NCBI GenBank assembly: GCA_031763025.1
Contig: JASSKH010000015.1
Coordinates: 13,260,774-13,324,773, forward strand
DNA: 64,000 nt
DNA from: Macrocystis pyrifera
Taxonomy: Eukaryota; Sar; Phaeophyceae; Laminariales; Laminariaceae
Direction of reading: 5' to 3'
Shown: positions 21,942 to 33,300 of the stretch, in pieces
How the letters are laid out: each line of letters starts with the position of its first letter
How positions within the stretch are numbered: position 1 is the stretch's first letter
The notes under the pieces: model-generated
The model's input: only the letters and a program-made list of their open reading frames with translations
Databases searched by the model: none
Told to the model about the DNA's origin: nothing
Translations under genes and position numbers: made by a program

Positions 21942-22234
21942 ACGACAGAGTCCCTTATACAGCCGTGCGTTACTATTTTATTTAATAGTTGTGTGAGGTG
22001 ATTGTCGAAGAGAGAGGCGATGATCGGGCTGTACCAGGCATCAGGAGTATAATATGAGCTTCAGTGTGGGGCGTGGGGCGTCAACACAAGTCAGAGCAAA
22101 AAAGTCATCCCGGTCTTCGCTCAGCGAATCCAGCGTGCGCTTGCTTGCTTCCCACACACACGCAGAACGAGCGAGCATGCGTTGCCTTCTTGTTCGCTGC
22201 GCTAAGTAATAGTGATGCCTGCATCTGCCAGTAC

Positions 22235-22322
22235 CGCTGTGGTCAGCTCCAGTGCCAGGCCTTGAAGAAACATCAATCTCTGGTGGATGGTTGCATTTTG
22301 GTGAGGCTGCCGAAGAAAACAG
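22235..22322 (-). CDS. Exon 2 of an unassigned minus-strand gene
   Basis: Preceded on the minus strand by a strong acceptor (TTTTTTTGTTTTTGCAG) and followed by a GTACTG donor. Encodes 29 residues after completing the Ser codon from exon 1: CFLRQPHQNATIHQRLMFLQ then GLALELTTA, predicted helical. No family recognised. Read-through without the second donor would end at a stop within about 9 codons, so a short 63-residue protein is also possible. Confidence 0.45.
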
Positions 22323-22373
22323 CTGCAAAAACAAAAAAATGAACTATCTGACAACGAGGTGGGACATCTTCAC

Positions 22374-22447
22374 CTCCTCTTGCGCCCGAAATTTTGGGGT
22401 GATCCCTCAGCAGGAGGCCCCTTTCCCTCGTCTGGTTCCTCGCTCAT
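22374..22447 (-). CDS. Exon 1 of an unassigned minus-strand gene
   Basis: ATG at 22447-22445, protein start MSEEPDEGKGPPAEGSPQNF then GRKR, donor AGGAG/GTGAAG leaving phase 2, which fits exon 2 exactly (intron of 51 bp, 22323-22373). Acidic and Pro/Gly-rich, so probably a disordered N-terminus. The start lies about 140 bp from an inverted CCAAT/CRE-like element, as expected for a promoter-proximal first exon. Confidence 0.45.
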
Positions 22448-22587
22448 GGTTCGCCGTGTGTTCACAACCGAGTCTTGCTTCTTCAAACAGAAACCAGCAC
22501 TACTGGACAAAACACGGCAACAACAGGAGTCGTGTTTTCGTGCATAGCTTCCCACATAAACAACGCCGTTCGTCTTATTGAACTCCT

Positions 22588-22628
22588 TGACGTCATCAGC
22601 CAATGGGAATCCTAGTCAATCCCATTGG
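22588..22628. promoter_or_regulatory. Candidate bidirectional promoter: CRE-like site and inverted CCAAT boxes
   Basis: TGACGTCA palindrome at 22588-22595, then CCAATGGGA (22600-22608) and its inverse TCCCATTGG (22620-22628). It lies between the minus-strand exon starting at 22447 and a plus-strand purine-rich leader ending at an ATG at 22758. Known role of such boxes: NF-Y and bZIP binding. Bidirectional use is inferred. Confidence 0.45.
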
Positions 22629-22757
22629 TTGAGTTGTAAAATAAAGTGCAGTTTTTTTTGCGCTACAGAGTGGGCCGCTCGAGGAGAGGGAGAGCTAGGC
22701 GGACGAACGAGAGAGAGAGGGAGAAGCAGGCAGAGCGAGCAGCGTCTCGTCTTGGAG

Positions 22758-22781
22758 ATGTCTACTTCTTCAGCTGGAAAG
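22758..22781 (+). CDS. Candidate plus-strand first exon, product unknown
   Basis: ATG after a purine-rich leader, encoding MSTSSAGK and then a possible donor AAAG/GTTTGC. A pyrimidine-rich acceptor ending ATATCCAG lies at 22878, and downstream frames are open (QRRLVVCTRGSW or SADLLYALVAPG), but no choice can be proved and no family is recognised. Confidence 0.25.
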
Positions 22782-23811
22782 GTTTGCTTTACAACAAACT
22801 AATTATTTGTTCAGTTTTTCATTTGTTTACCATGTTGTAAACCACAGCACCTCCCTTCCTCTGTTTCGTGTATATCCAGCAGCGCCGACTTGTTGTATGC
22901 ACTCGTGGCTCCTGGCTCGAGGTCATTACCGCTGTCTTGCGATTTCTTCGCGCTGCTGGCCCACTATGCTCCCGGGGGCTTTGGCCACGGCGTGGCAATA
23001 TCCTCCAGAGTTCGAGCGCACAGCAGTGATTCATGGCAGCCATCATCTCGCAATCTTAAGCTATTACACTATAATACTATTAATACCACTCTGTTATAGG
23101 TGCATGTGCACCCGAGAACTTTCGCAGCAGGTACGACGTAAGATGTGTAAATGCCAGGTAAGCAAGTGGTACATCACCCCGACGTGAAACGTTTACAGCG
23201 GGGTATATAGAAAATGTGGACGAATTTCCAAGCTCACGTTTTCGACAACGCAGAGAGCGCAAGCGCCTAGCAATTCGTTTATTATGTGCTGATCTCGACA
23301 GCAGCAGTACGAGATGTTTGCAACAAAGACCCTGCCTGCCCCGCTTGTATTGGAGAAAATCAGCTCGGAAATGCATCCCAGCATGGGGTGTGCTATCTTG
23401 CATGCTAATAGCTACTGACTGGTACAGGTATATACCTGCTGGTCAAAACACGCGTAGCAAACAGGACAACTAATACTGGTATTAATAGTATTAATAGTAT
23501 TATTATTAATAGTAACACAAACACTTCGGACGAATGTCATGCTGTAAGTGATGATTATATCTGCGGTACGAGTATCTACAATAGCTGATTTCTTGCCAAC
23601 AGGGAGAGTAGACGCCGAGCGGTGCGCGGTGCAGTCTATGGAAATATCTCGACGAGAACTTTGTACTCGTCACGAAAACAACAACTCGTAACAACGAAAC
23701 GATCTTGGTCGTGCGTGCGTATATATATGTATGTTGTACCAGGTATATTTTATAAATTTTGAAATACGTCAGCTGGTATATTGTGTTATTCACTTTAGAT
23801 CTTCTTTTCTA

Positions 23812-23940
23812 TCCGTCGACATCCAGCACAGAACTTGTATCTCTCTAGGATTGAAGAATCGGCACGGACACTGGTTGTGCTGGATGTCGACGGGTACATA
23901 GAAAGAACGGTTTAATGTGAAGAAAACAACAACAACAGCC
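23812..23940 (+). mobile_element. LINE-A terminal fragment with (CAA)n tail
   Basis: CCGTCGACATCCAGCACAG ... GTGCTGGATGTCGACGGG form a ~19-bp inverted repeat. Contains GGATTGAAGAATCGGCACGG and ends GGTTTAATGTGAAG-AAAACAACAACAACAG, the same end and tail as LINE-A copy 1. Confidence 0.75.
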
Positions 23941-23984
23941 ACACCTCACAGTAGTAAAAAAGTAAGATGCACTACGAAGTATAC

Positions 23985-24260
23985 TTGTACGACAACCTAA
24001 TACCCCGGTGGAAGATCAGTTTTGTGGGTTGGAATCTCACCGAGTGCATACTCGTACGTACGTACGAAAGGACTTTTTCCTTCATAAACATCGATGAACG
24101 GCGAGCGCGAGAAGAGAGCGTCGACGAGCAGTGGAAATTCTGAACCCTCCCTGGTGTCAATTATGAATGGGCGATAGAAATGAAGGCACGTACGCGTAGC
24201 GGGGGGGAGAAGGGACCACACCTGTGACCACGACTTGTGTAGAAGATTGAACGGAGGAAA
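23985..24260 (+). mobile_element. tRNA-derived SINE-1, copy 1
   Basis: GTGGGTTGGAATCTCACCGAG (degenerate B box), GGACTTTTTCCTTCATA, GTCGACGAGCAGTGG, GAAGGCACG, GACCACACCTGTGACC: collinear with the reversed copy at 51058-51352, whose tRNA-like head is better preserved. Confidence 0.65.
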
Positions 24261-24572
24261 TCTGGGGTTTGTGGAGAGGTATTGACTCGTTGGCTTGCGT
24301 GCACAGAGGGGATGGGCAAGAGGTTCATAGAGGTGATGACGGGTGCAGTTAGTTCAACTAAGACAGGCTGGCAAGGGTTGACATAGTGAGGAAGACCATC
24401 TACCGTAGTACTCTACTCGTAGGGGTGTACGAGCAAGGGTTTGATATCCGTTAGGAGGTCGGCGAGTGGAAAGAAGAATCGCTCAGGGTAAAAACCTCCT
24501 ATATTGAAGAAAGAGTGGTGATTAAAAAAAACTATAAATATATTGTAGAAACAACCGGAGCGCTGTGCAAGC

Positions 24573-25915
24573 GCACAGAGGAATTGTCTCGAAGTCGGCT
24601 GAAGGGCTCGCGAAAAAATTATGACGACAGTCATCGTGACTGCTGCCTTCGAAACAGCAGGCCTCGCGGTATCGGAAAAGAAGACGGAGACAACGCTTCT
24701 CCGAACACCAGACCGGACAACCATCGCCCCACCGCTCGTCATCACAGCAGCAGGCCAGAGGTATAAACAGACGGCCCAGTTCTTATACCTAGGCCGCATT
24801 ATCCACGAAAACGCTGACCTCTCGCTCGAAATCGACTGACGGATTCGTCTCATGAGGGCATGTGCCTCAAAGGGTTCGGCCCGGAGTTGTACAGCAGTAT
24901 GAAGGCGGCCCCGCTTAGCCTGAAAGTCCGAATGCTGAAGGCCAAGGTGATTGAGACGCTGCTGTGCGGGTGTGTGATGTGGATCCTCAGAGCGGAACAC
25001 TTTGCCAAGCTTCGGACGGCTCACCACCAAGTCCTCTTGCGAGTCATTGGCTTCCAGCGCCGACTTTGCGATGACCACGCCACCCTCTCGTACGCGAAGG
25101 CCCTCAAGATGACATGTTGCGAGAGCATCGAAACGACCATCCGTAAACGGCGGCTGTTTTTTTTTTCGCGGGGGGCATGGCACGGCAAAGCAAGGAGCGA
25201 TTACCCAGTCGGGCAATGTTCGGGACGATGGCTGGCGGGGAGAACCCGAGACCTGGCGGACGGTTTAAGAGTTGGCATAGATGCATAGTCGAAGACCATA
25301 GGGAGTTCCGAGCCACCGAAGGGTCAACGGAACACTCCCCCTTGGTGTTAGGAGTTGAGACCGCGCTGTGGTCCACTGCAGCCAAAAAGGTCGGAAAGTG
25401 GTACCGGGGGGTCCTTGAACCAGCCGAACGGTTCATGGTGAGGTGGCACGAGGATGAGGCACAGCTCAGTAGACAGCGCCGGGAATCCGCCGTAGGTGGC
25501 AGGTGCCCCAGGGAATGGGGGGAGGCAAGGGAATGGGGGGAGGGGGGGCATCAAGAGAGGTGGAAGGAAACCTAGCCAAGGGAATGGGGGGAAGGGGGGC
25601 AACAGGCGGAGTAGAAGGGAAACCGCAGTGGAGGAAAGTAGGAAGGAGATGGCAGACAGGGTAGCAAGGCACCAGGCCGACTAGTAAGTAGAACACGCCT
25701 ATCTATGCTACTGGTGCCGCCAGCTGATTCAAACGTGGTCTTCCTTCGCCTTCTTTTTTGTTTTTGGTGCTTGATCCTCCGTGATTTTCATTTTCTTAGT
25801 CTATCTATCTTGCTTTTTGTCCTTACGAAAGGAGTCGTGTGGCGTGGGTGGATGACGAGCCTGCTTTGCTTGTTTCGTGTTGTCTGACGCATCCTCTCCG
25901 GGGGTGGGGGGCATA
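24573..25915 (+). mobile_element. LINE-A copy 2, 5'-truncated in the RT domain
   Basis: Starts just after the YADD position with [10 protein letters not shown]-like codons, then [67 protein letters not shown]. At least three frame breaks (near 24610, 24838 and 25180) make it dead. Downstream is a G-rich segment with repeated GGGAATGGGGGGA, then 3' UTR. Useful for defining the C-terminal frame that is shifted in copy 1. Confidence 0.85.
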
Positions 25916-26516
25916 GTTGACGAACGCAGGACGGAGACGGTAGACAGGGTAGCAAGGTACCAGAGCGCCTAGTAGGGAGAACCTGGCTATCTATGCTACT
26001 CGTACCACAAACTGCTGCGACTACCTGGAGGGTGTTTTGTTCTTTGACTTGATTGTTATTTCCCTTGGTTGTTAGTCTAAGACTTACTCTGTCTAGCAAG
26101 TATGTATTAATAGTATAACCATTTCTTTAGCTCGTTCTTTTTTAGGTGCCTGCCACACATCTCCTGAGGGAGGCATGGCATATTTTTCTTTTATCTTTCC
26201 TTTTCCTTTTCTCTTTGGTTTGTTTCTTTGCTCTCTGTTTTTTGTTTTTGTTTTTGTTTTCTCTTGTTGTCTCTAATTTAGAGCATGTGTTTGCCGTGCC
26301 TGTCGTATCCAGCATCATGACATAACATTGCGTTGTCCGCTCTGCTTACGGCATACCAGGTACGTAACAATGTACAGCAGTAGTGTAGCATCTCTACGTC
26401 GTAGTTTTGTCACCACAGAGCTTGCATCTCTAGGATTGAAGATTCGGCACGAACACTGGTTGTGTTGGATGTCGACCGGTAGAAAGAACGGTTTAATGTC
26501 AAGAACACACGCACAC
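25916..26516 (+). mobile_element. LINE-A copy 3, 3' UTR only
   Basis: Begins GACGGTAGACAGGGTAGCAAG, repeating 25645-25700, so a second truncated LINE-A end abuts copy 2. Ends with CACAGAGCTTGCATCTCTAGG, GAACACTGGTTGTGTTGG and GGTTTAATGTCAAGAACACAC. Confidence 0.7.
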
Positions 26517-27275
26517 CTCTGGATATGCCACAAAAACTTGTTGTTCTTTTTCTTTTCCAATTTTGGATCACATGGTTTCAGAGACCCCACTGCTGTTGTC
26601 CCCCTACCCCCCTCCCCCGTCTCTAAAACCAAGCGATCCAAAAGCGGAAAAAAATCGTACCAGGTATATACTGTATATTTTTTTCATGTTTTTTCTCGCG
26701 AATCGTCGTCGGTTGACATCATCCCTCCTGTTTGTGTTCAACATTCTGATACGTCGGGAAAAGAAGAGAAAAAAAAATGTCCCAGGTGCCGCTGGTGACT
26801 CTGAACTAAAGCTTACATACCGGTACCATCGTGTATGATATCATACCTGGTTGTACGAGTATCCAACATCGAAATCGTACGAGTATCGACTACTGGCTGC
26901 TGCTGTACGTACTGCTGTACGTACGTACTGCTGTTGTTTTTTGTTTTGTTTTTCGTTGTCGTAGTAGCGAACTCGATTATCGTTCGGTCTCCAACACTAC
27001 AACAGTACAGCAGTAGGTGGGTGCCCTGTTGGAGAAAGTTGTCTCGGAACTGCGTCTCAGGGGCTGCGTTATATTTGCATTCCAAAACACGCAGGATGGA
27101 TAACACACGAGCCGAAACAGAAGTCGTACTGGCGAAAGAAACACGCATGGTCGGACGAATTTCCAAGCTCGTGTTCGCGACAACCGGGAGATTGCAGACG
27201 CCGAGCTATCCGTCTATCTCGTCTACTTGTCTACTCTGCTTGCTTCATTGCAACAATGTACAGTATTAGTATTAA
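26517..27275. other. Intergenic stretch without a supported gene
   Basis: Rich in short palindromic words: TACCAGGTA near 26660, TACTGCTGTACGTAC near 26905-26935, TACAGCAGTA near 27004. No exon can be supported. Confidence 0.4.
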
Positions 27276-27385
27276 TATTACGGGGGACCATAGTAAACAG
27301 GACCAAAAATTGTCAGTAAAAATAGGTAAATATATAGTTTTTTTATGTATACCATAGGTCCTATTAACTATAGACCCCCGCAATA
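27276..27385 (-). mobile_element. MITE-1 copy 11
   Basis: TA-TTACGGGGGACCATAG, reverse core, right end AGACCCCCGCAA-TA. A TATTAATA word overlaps its left flank. Confidence 0.9.
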
Positions 27386-27404
27386 GTATCTCTGCTGTCT
27401 CTGT

Positions 27405-27512
27405 GTCGTTTCTTGACCACAGAGCTTTTGGCTCCCTAGGAGCTAAGAATCGGCACGAACACTGGTTGTTCTCGATGTCGACGGGTAGAAAGAACGGTTT
27501 TTGATGTGAAGA
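27405..27512 (+). mobile_element. LINE-A terminal fragment
   Basis: TTGACCACAGAGCTTTTGGC, CGGCACGAACACTGGTTGTTC, GATGTCGACGGGTAGAAAG, TTTGATGTGAAG: the ~90-bp terminal module. Confidence 0.65.
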
Positions 27513-27617
27513 ATTCACGCACGCACGGAAATATCACGACAAGATCGTTGCAGCGAGAGACCAGAGAGGGGGTCGTGTGCGTGCTTTCGTGCGTGCCCTT
27601 CTTGTTTCGAGTAGACT

Positions 27618-27842
27618 CGACTCCGTCTGCTCTCTGCTCTCTCAAACAGCAAATTGGTCTCTCGGCTGTGTGTTTTTTCTTTCTTATTTCGGGACTCTGT
27701 CTGCTCTCTGCTCTCTCAAACAGCAAATTGGTCTCACGGCGGTGTGTTTTTTCTTGCTTATTTCGGGACTCTGTCTGCTCTCTGCTCTCTCAAACAGCAA
27801 ATTGGTCTCACGGCGGTGTGTTTTTTCTTGCTTATTTCGGGG
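27618..27842 (+). repeat. 75-bp tandem repeat, three units
   Basis: Units start GACTC(C/T)GTCTGCTCTCTGC at 27618, 27693 and 27768; units 2 and 3 are almost identical. As 75 is a multiple of three, all plus frames stay open (for example CSLLSQTANWSHGGVFFLAY). Coding is possible but unsupported. Confidence 0.85.
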
Positions 27843-27849
27843 GGTAGTT

Positions 27850-29570
27850 GCGTTCTATCTCTTAGTTGCCTAATACATGGGTACGGCACCGACAGCAGTA
27901 CTTCTGTTAATAGATGGTTTATGCTTGTTTTGTACCGACATAGAACTACTCATACAATATATAACTGATTACTTAGATCTCACTCTCTGAGCGTGCTCGG
28001 TTGGTACATCCCTGGCCTCTCAGAGCTCCCACTTGGAAATCGCCTCCTTTTATTACTTGCCGGACCTTTCCAGCGGGTCTTTGTTTTCTCCTTTTCTCTT
28101 CGTACTTTCAGTCCTTCTTTCCTTTTTTCTTCTTTCGTTTCGTGTGCGTGCGTGTACTCCGAGCACGGTTCCGCGGGCGAACCCGGCACTGTCGCGGGTG
28201 TCAGCGGGTGCTGGCAGGTAGAGGGAGAGTTGAAAGGAGCGCGGTCGCCGCTTTCGTGCCTAGGCGTCGCGTGTGCCTCGAGACACGAGGGATGCATCAA
28301 TAGGCTCTGTCTGACGTCCATTTGTGATTTTGATAGAGCACGTACGACTATTTAAGGGTCGTTCGGGACTGTAATATAATATTCAAGCGGTGCTTATTTT
28401 TGCGACCGGGCTGAAATCACAAGAGGGAGGTACCCCGTCTGAGCACCAACATTGTCGAGCTGGCGAACGAGGTCCACGGTGAGCACCGGTCTTCACGCGA
28501 GGCGGGCGACGGGGCTCACTGTGGAAGAGAGGGAGGAAAGCTTGACCCGGACCGAATCGGTGGCGAGATGGTCGCGAGAGGGGCGGGCGGCGTACGAGAC
28601 TGAGAGAGAAGCTCTGCTGTTTGATTTTTTCTTTTTTTTCATTTTTTCTTTTTGACTGGTGTAAGGTGTTCCAATCAGGTAGTAAATTATTATACGAAAG
28701 GGGACGGGGATTTTTTTTTTCTTCCAGAAATTTTCGGTATCATTTTCATTGTTTTTGCTGTGTTGCTGTGCCGTGGGGTGCTTTATCTTTCGTACATACG
28801 AGTACAGACAGAGCATATCTAAGGAAGAAAATAATTACCCTACCTGGGGTATGTACGTACGTACGACATGTGAGCGAGTGTAGCGGAAACCCGCCCGCCC
28901 GCGACGCGAAGCGTATGTGACGTCCGAGCTGTTTTCTCCTGAAGCATGGCGGCGGGACTCTTGGCATTATCAAGTTGCCAGTTGGCAACTACAGGGGTCA
29001 TGAAAAAAAAACAAAACAATCATGGACCTCTGTCCGCTTCGCATAATTTGATATAATTTTCCTTCCTGAGCGAGCGTAGCGGGCGGCGTAGGCCGCCCGC
29101 GGAGCGAAGCGCCTTGTAATATAATACCTACCTGGTACAGTATGACCAGGCTGTTGACCTGTCACATACATGCCAGGTACGAGCAGCAGGTATATTGTAT
29201 TGCCTTCACATTAAACCAGGGATGGCTGTTACCGGTAACAGATAACTACCGGTAACTGATGCAGGAGGTTAGTAGATCTAAAGTATGATGAATTTTTTGG
29301 CGTCCCCGGTCTCTTACAACAGAAAATCAAAGAATGATAGGAAATGGAAACCCGGCCAAAATACCGTAAAATGAACGAAAAGTGAGCGCTCACGGCACAT
29401 AGCACGGCAGCAGCACGTTCCAGGAACATGTGCTTGCTTTTGTTTTGGCGCATCACATGCGAATCGTCACGCCTTTATTTCTTACCCCGGGGATGATAAG
29501 AATCATCCCCGGTTTTGAGGTAGTTACCGGTAAGTAGTTGAAAAACTGAATCCGCGTGATTACGGGAAAG
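27850..29570. other. Intergenic stretch, locally CpG-rich, no confirmed gene
   Basis: 28180-28300 and 28440-28620 are richer in CG and have coding-like composition. The best exon-like piece is 28424-28480 (REVPRLSTNIVELANEVH before a GTGAGC donor), but its acceptor is weak. GCGAAGCG-type words recur near 28910 and 29060-29110. Confidence 0.3.
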
Positions 29571-29690
29571 TATTACGGGGGACCATAGTAAATAGGACCT
29601 ACGGTACACACAAAAAACTACCTGGTATATATTTACCTATTTTTACTCACAATATTTGGTCCTATTTATGTACTATGGCCCCCCGTAATA
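29571..29690 (+). mobile_element. MITE-1 copy 12, with two TA-site scars
   Basis: Standard ends. Two extra segments relative to consensus: TACCTGGTA at 29619-29627 in place of a core TA, and TATGTA at 29667-29672 in place of a TA in the right terminal repeat. Confidence 0.92.
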
Positions 29691-29734
29691 GTAGGTTCTG
29701 GTCAAGGCAACTGCCATCCCTGCATTAAACCGTT

Positions 29735-29930
29735 TTTTCTACCAATTTGGGCGTAAATGTAAGGATCGCTTGGTATTCGTATTAGTGTGTCTATGTTACT
29801 TATATTTCCGTCCACAGTGGTACATCAGTACGCCTACCGCACGACCTGTGGTGTCCATGTGTCCGTCCTGATTCCTTATCCTGGAGAGATACTAATTCCG
29901 TGGTCACGGGCTGAGACAGAGAAAAACCGA
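29735..29930 (-). mobile_element. LINE-A terminal fragment, reversed
   Basis: Collinear with the minus-strand LINE-A end at 10262-10400: GTCCGTCCTGATTCCTTATCC, GAGATACTAATTCCGTGGTC, GAGACAGAGAAAAACC. Confidence 0.55.
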
Positions 29931-30221
29931 ACTAAAGATGATCGCAAATTAATGGGTAAAAATAAATAAAAGGAATAGTCGCAAATGAATGAGTAAAGCA
30001 AGTGAATTGCCGACGTACCGGGCGGGTGCAACTACTGCTGCTGTTGTACCAGATCGATTTTAGAGTGGAACACTAGGCCCTACACCCTTTTGACAGCGCA
30101 CGTTTTGCCTTGCATAGCGTGTCTCCTGACTCCCGACACACATGTTTGTGTGTGATACCATCATGACCAGTTCTTGTTTCCCCTCTCTTTTCTCCCGCTA
30201 CATACCCTGTGTTCAATCCTC

Positions 30222-30369
30222 AGCCGCCGCGCAGACGGAGCGACGACCCGAGGGGGGACGAGTTTTCTAAAGACCTGGCCAGCGTGTTTTTCTGCTGGGC
30301 TTGCGCTCTGGGCGTGGCCCACTCTCTCGGCGTTGACGCGGCCGCAACCCTCGCTATGGGCATCCAGGC
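30222..30369 (+). CDS. Candidate exon, possibly of a MazG-like helical protein
   Basis: Pyrimidine-rich acceptor ending AATCCTCAG, then RRSDDPRGDEFSKDLASVFF / CWACALGVAHSLGVDAAATL / AMGIQ, and a GC-type donor CAG/GCAAGG. The DLAxVFF...LGVDAAATLA pattern recalls the helix before the conserved GVD of MazG-type NTP pyrophosphohydrolases, but the key acidic residue of the usual ELxDV motif is not present, so the assignment is weak. No flanking exons found. A degenerate copy of its 3' half lies at 30686-30770. Confidence 0.3.
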
Positions 30370-30685
30370 AAGGAAGACAGCAGTACATTAGTATGTTCGA
30401 CAGCATTATTAATAGTATATTTCATATTGATAGTAGCGTATTTTATTTCGTATTGAAAGATTCGGTATTTCGTTTTTGCCCGAATCCAAAAAAAAAAATA
30501 ATTACCTCGATTTCCAGTACGATCCCCACGTTTACATTGTCTGCTTTTGCTTCATATACCCCAGTAAAACTGTTTTTTTTTTATTTTTATTTCGAAAAAG
30601 TGCCGAGCTGTCGATGTACAATTAGTATCGATATATTTCGCAATGTCGATACACGAGACACACCGAACGTTTGCTTTTGACAGTT

Positions 30686-30770
30686 TGGCCCCACTCTCTT
30701 GGCGTCGACGCGGCCGCAACTCTCGCCCAGGGACATCCTTCAGGCAAGAAGACACCACCAGTAGGTACAG
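30686..30770 (+). pseudogene. Degenerate echo of the 30222-30369 exon
   Basis: GGCCCCACTCTCTTGGCGTCG, ACGCGGCCGCAACTCTCGCC, CATCCTTCAGGCAAGAAGACA parallels the 3' half of the exon, including the CAGGCAAG junction, about 390 bp downstream. Confidence 0.6.
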
Positions 30771-30864
30771 CGGCGGGTACCCTGGGTTGAGACAGCAATG
30801 TCACAGCAGTTGATGCCCGGACTTGAAGAGAGAGGGCACGCTACTTCTGGACATTTGTACAGCA

Positions 30865-30957
30865 GTCCGTCTGACTGCAGTCCCCCTTTTTTGGGGACAA
30901 ACTGCTCATAAAATTTGACTGCATTGTCCCCAAAACGGGCTTGGCCCCTTTAACCCC
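30865..30957 (+). mobile_element. MITE-2 copy 2
   Basis: GACTGCAGTCCCCCTTTTTT, GGGGACAAACTGCTC, then TTGTCCCCAAAACGGGC ... CCTTTAACC. Confidence 0.65.
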
Positions 30958-31108
30958 TTTAGTACCGCAGTCAGTCCCGATTCGGGGACAAACCAGTCTA
31001 ATTCCAAGTCATTTGTCCCCAAAACGGGACTGCGGTACTAACAAACTAGTCTAATTCCAAGTGATTTATCCCCAAAACGGGACTGCAGTCCTAACTAAAA
31101 GGGTTGAG
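30958..31108 (+). mobile_element. MITE-2 copy 3, tandem double
   Basis: CCTTTAGTACCGCAGTC at the left, then two successive right arms (TTGTCCCCAAAACGGGACTG and TTATCCCCAAAACGGGACTG), as if one copy inserted into or recombined with another. Confidence 0.65.
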
Positions 31109-31346
31109 TAGTTTGTCCTGAAAGGTTGAAGAAAGGCCGTGCACCACCCTAAGGCAGAAAGAAGCGTGAGGGCCGCTTCGTCTTCAGATCAATGTTTTAC
31201 GGCTCCTTAAGGCTCCTTCAGGCTCCTTAAGGCTCCTTACATTGACCGCCAGAGTGGTGCTGTATCTCCCGCTGCTGTGGATACAGGACAGAACGCTCTT
31301 TTTTAGAGAGGCGTTTTCGGGCTGTATATACCGTACCACACGTCTC

Positions 31347-31460
31347 TTAACCCTTTTGTTATCCCTTTTAGTACTGCAGTCCCGTTCTGGGAACGTACCA
31401 TTCTAATTACAAGTAGTTTGTCACCTAAACGGAACTGCAGTCCTGCTGCTGAAAAAAGGT
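31347..31460 (+). mobile_element. MITE-2 copy 4
   Basis: TTAACCCTTTTGTTATCCCTT leading to AGTACTGCAGTCCCGTTCTGG; right arm diverged (TTGTCACCTAAACGGAACTG). Confidence 0.65.
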
Positions 31461-31486
31461 ACCCAGTATTACTGTATTCATGCTAT

Positions 31487-31594
31487 TATTTCGGGGGACC
31501 AGAGTATATAGGACCTACGGTTTACACAAAAACCTATATATTTACCTATTTTTACTAACAATATTTGGTCCTATTTACTATGGTGCCCCGTAAT
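31487..31594 (+). mobile_element. MITE-1 copy 13
   Basis: TA-TTTCGGGGGACCAGAG left end, standard core, right end GGTGCCCCGTAA-TA. Confidence 0.9.
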
Positions 31595-32238
31595 AATAGT
31601 GTTCGATATCGGCATTGAAAGTTTCGCGGTGTCTCCAGAATAAATGGCTGAACTGGCTTAACTTTCGATGTTATTTATCGAAATATCGCAATTTCGGTGT
31701 ACCAGGTAGTTGAAATATCGACGTCAGTGCATGATATAGTGTGATGAGATTATACCGAACCGGCTATCGTATGGTTGTATTTATTTTATTTTGTAAATAT
31801 GTAATGTGACAATAGCTTCTACTGTACGTGCCAAAGAATGCTCGCCAGCTTCCCTAAACATTCGGGGACCGTTCGTAGCATATATAGCTGTCCTCGAAGC
31901 AAATCTATCCATGGCATGAATCGCGGCAATGGAGTTATCACGTGAACGTTACGAACAAACAGCACAAAAAACAGGCGAACACAAATGGCCCTGTTTCGTA
32001 TGGAACGGCACTGCCTGCCTGCCCACCAAAGGGCTTGCGAGAAAATCTTACCTAGGGACTGGCTCGGGTTCTTGTTCTTATTATCACCGCGCGTTACGTT
32101 CAGGCTCTTAATGTGGTACGCTCAAGTTCTTGTTATCATTCTGGCCTGGTGTGTCCTACACCTACCCTAATTTCGACGCAACAAAAATGATTTTCTTGCG
32201 CTGGTACGTTTCGTGCAAAAAGTCGAGCCAGACGCTTC

Positions 32239-32335
32239 TTAATCCCTTTAGTACTGCAGTCCCGTTTTGGGGACAAATGACTTGGAATTGGAGTGGTTTG
32301 TCCCCAAATCGGGACTGCAGTACTAAAGGGGTTAA
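32239..32335 (+). mobile_element. MITE-2 copy 5, best-preserved
   Basis: TTAA-TCCCTTTAGTACTGCAG ... CTGCAGTACTAAAGGGG-TTAA: near-perfect palindromic arms with TTAA on both sides, the basis for calling a TTAA target duplication. Confidence 0.85.
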
Positions 32336-32339
32336 CTCC

Positions 32340-33235
32340 CCCCCGTTTCTTGAGAACTATGACAATGGGAACGCGAAGTTTTGAGAAATTTCTTGGAAAA
32401 CATTGCTTTCTTGAAACAGCTGAAGATTTTCTCGTACCGCCGCTGTGGGAAAAAAAAGGGAAAACTATTTGTTTTTTTCTCTCTTCTTTTTTTCTCAAAC
32501 GGCTGCAGACGGCGCAATCGGTTTTTTCTCGTTGCAAATTGTCAACACGCTGATTTAAATCAGCCCGTGCGACGATAGACCTTCGATCTCGACACAGACT
32601 CAGCCCATGGCCAACCCGCTTGGTGTCGGACAAGGCCAACGAGTGTAAATGACGGCGATCGAAGATATCAGGTGGATCCATGATCTAGGGGGCGAGAGCT
32701 TGCCTGCGGCGTCCTACGCTCTTCTTCCAGACCTGAGAAAAAACATTTTTTTGCCATTCGGACGGATCGTGAAATTTGTCATCTGTTTTGTGCACACCAG
32801 CGGCCACTTGTTTTTTTTATCATACGTCTAGCCAGCGCTCGCCACGTATCACCGACCTTTATGTGAACCAGGTGAACCTAGGATGGATCGCAGCCCCTAA
32901 CGAGCGCATCCTGTTCGCAATTCATGACGCAGTCGCTGGTTTTGTCGATCGATGTCTGTCGAGGACTCGGAATCTCGCCGCTTTGAACTAAACTTTCGCC
33001 TGAGTTTCTATGAAGAAGCCGATATTTGTCCCAACATCTACCCCGGAATTGTTTTCTTCGGGGTTTTTTCCCGAAATTTCGGAATTTTTCGTTTTGAAGA
33101 ATCGCGCTCATAGCAAGCTTGTCCTGAAAAATTGACGCGGGTATCTTTGAAACCCCCAAAAAACACAAAATATGGAAACTTTTTTTTCATTGGCTTAGGT
33201 CTAAGTCGGTGTTTTTCACTCAGATCGGAATAGTA
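32340..33235. other. Upstream part of the DUF1295 locus, 5' exon not found
   Basis: The first exon(s) of the gene at 33565-42521 should lie here or further left. Open stretches such as WIHDLGGESLPAASYALLPD (~32670-32735) and VNLGWIAAPNERILFAIHDA (~32877-32940) look exon-like but do not fit the family N-terminus. Confidence 0.3.
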
Positions 33236-33239
33236 CTGC

Positions 33240-33263
33240 AACGACCCCCCCGCCCTCCCTTCG

Positions 33264-33300
<37 letters not shown>

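Noticed and set aside
27618-27842. 25-residue repeat protein
   Set aside because: All plus frames are open because the unit is 75 bp; no start, splice or homology evidence.
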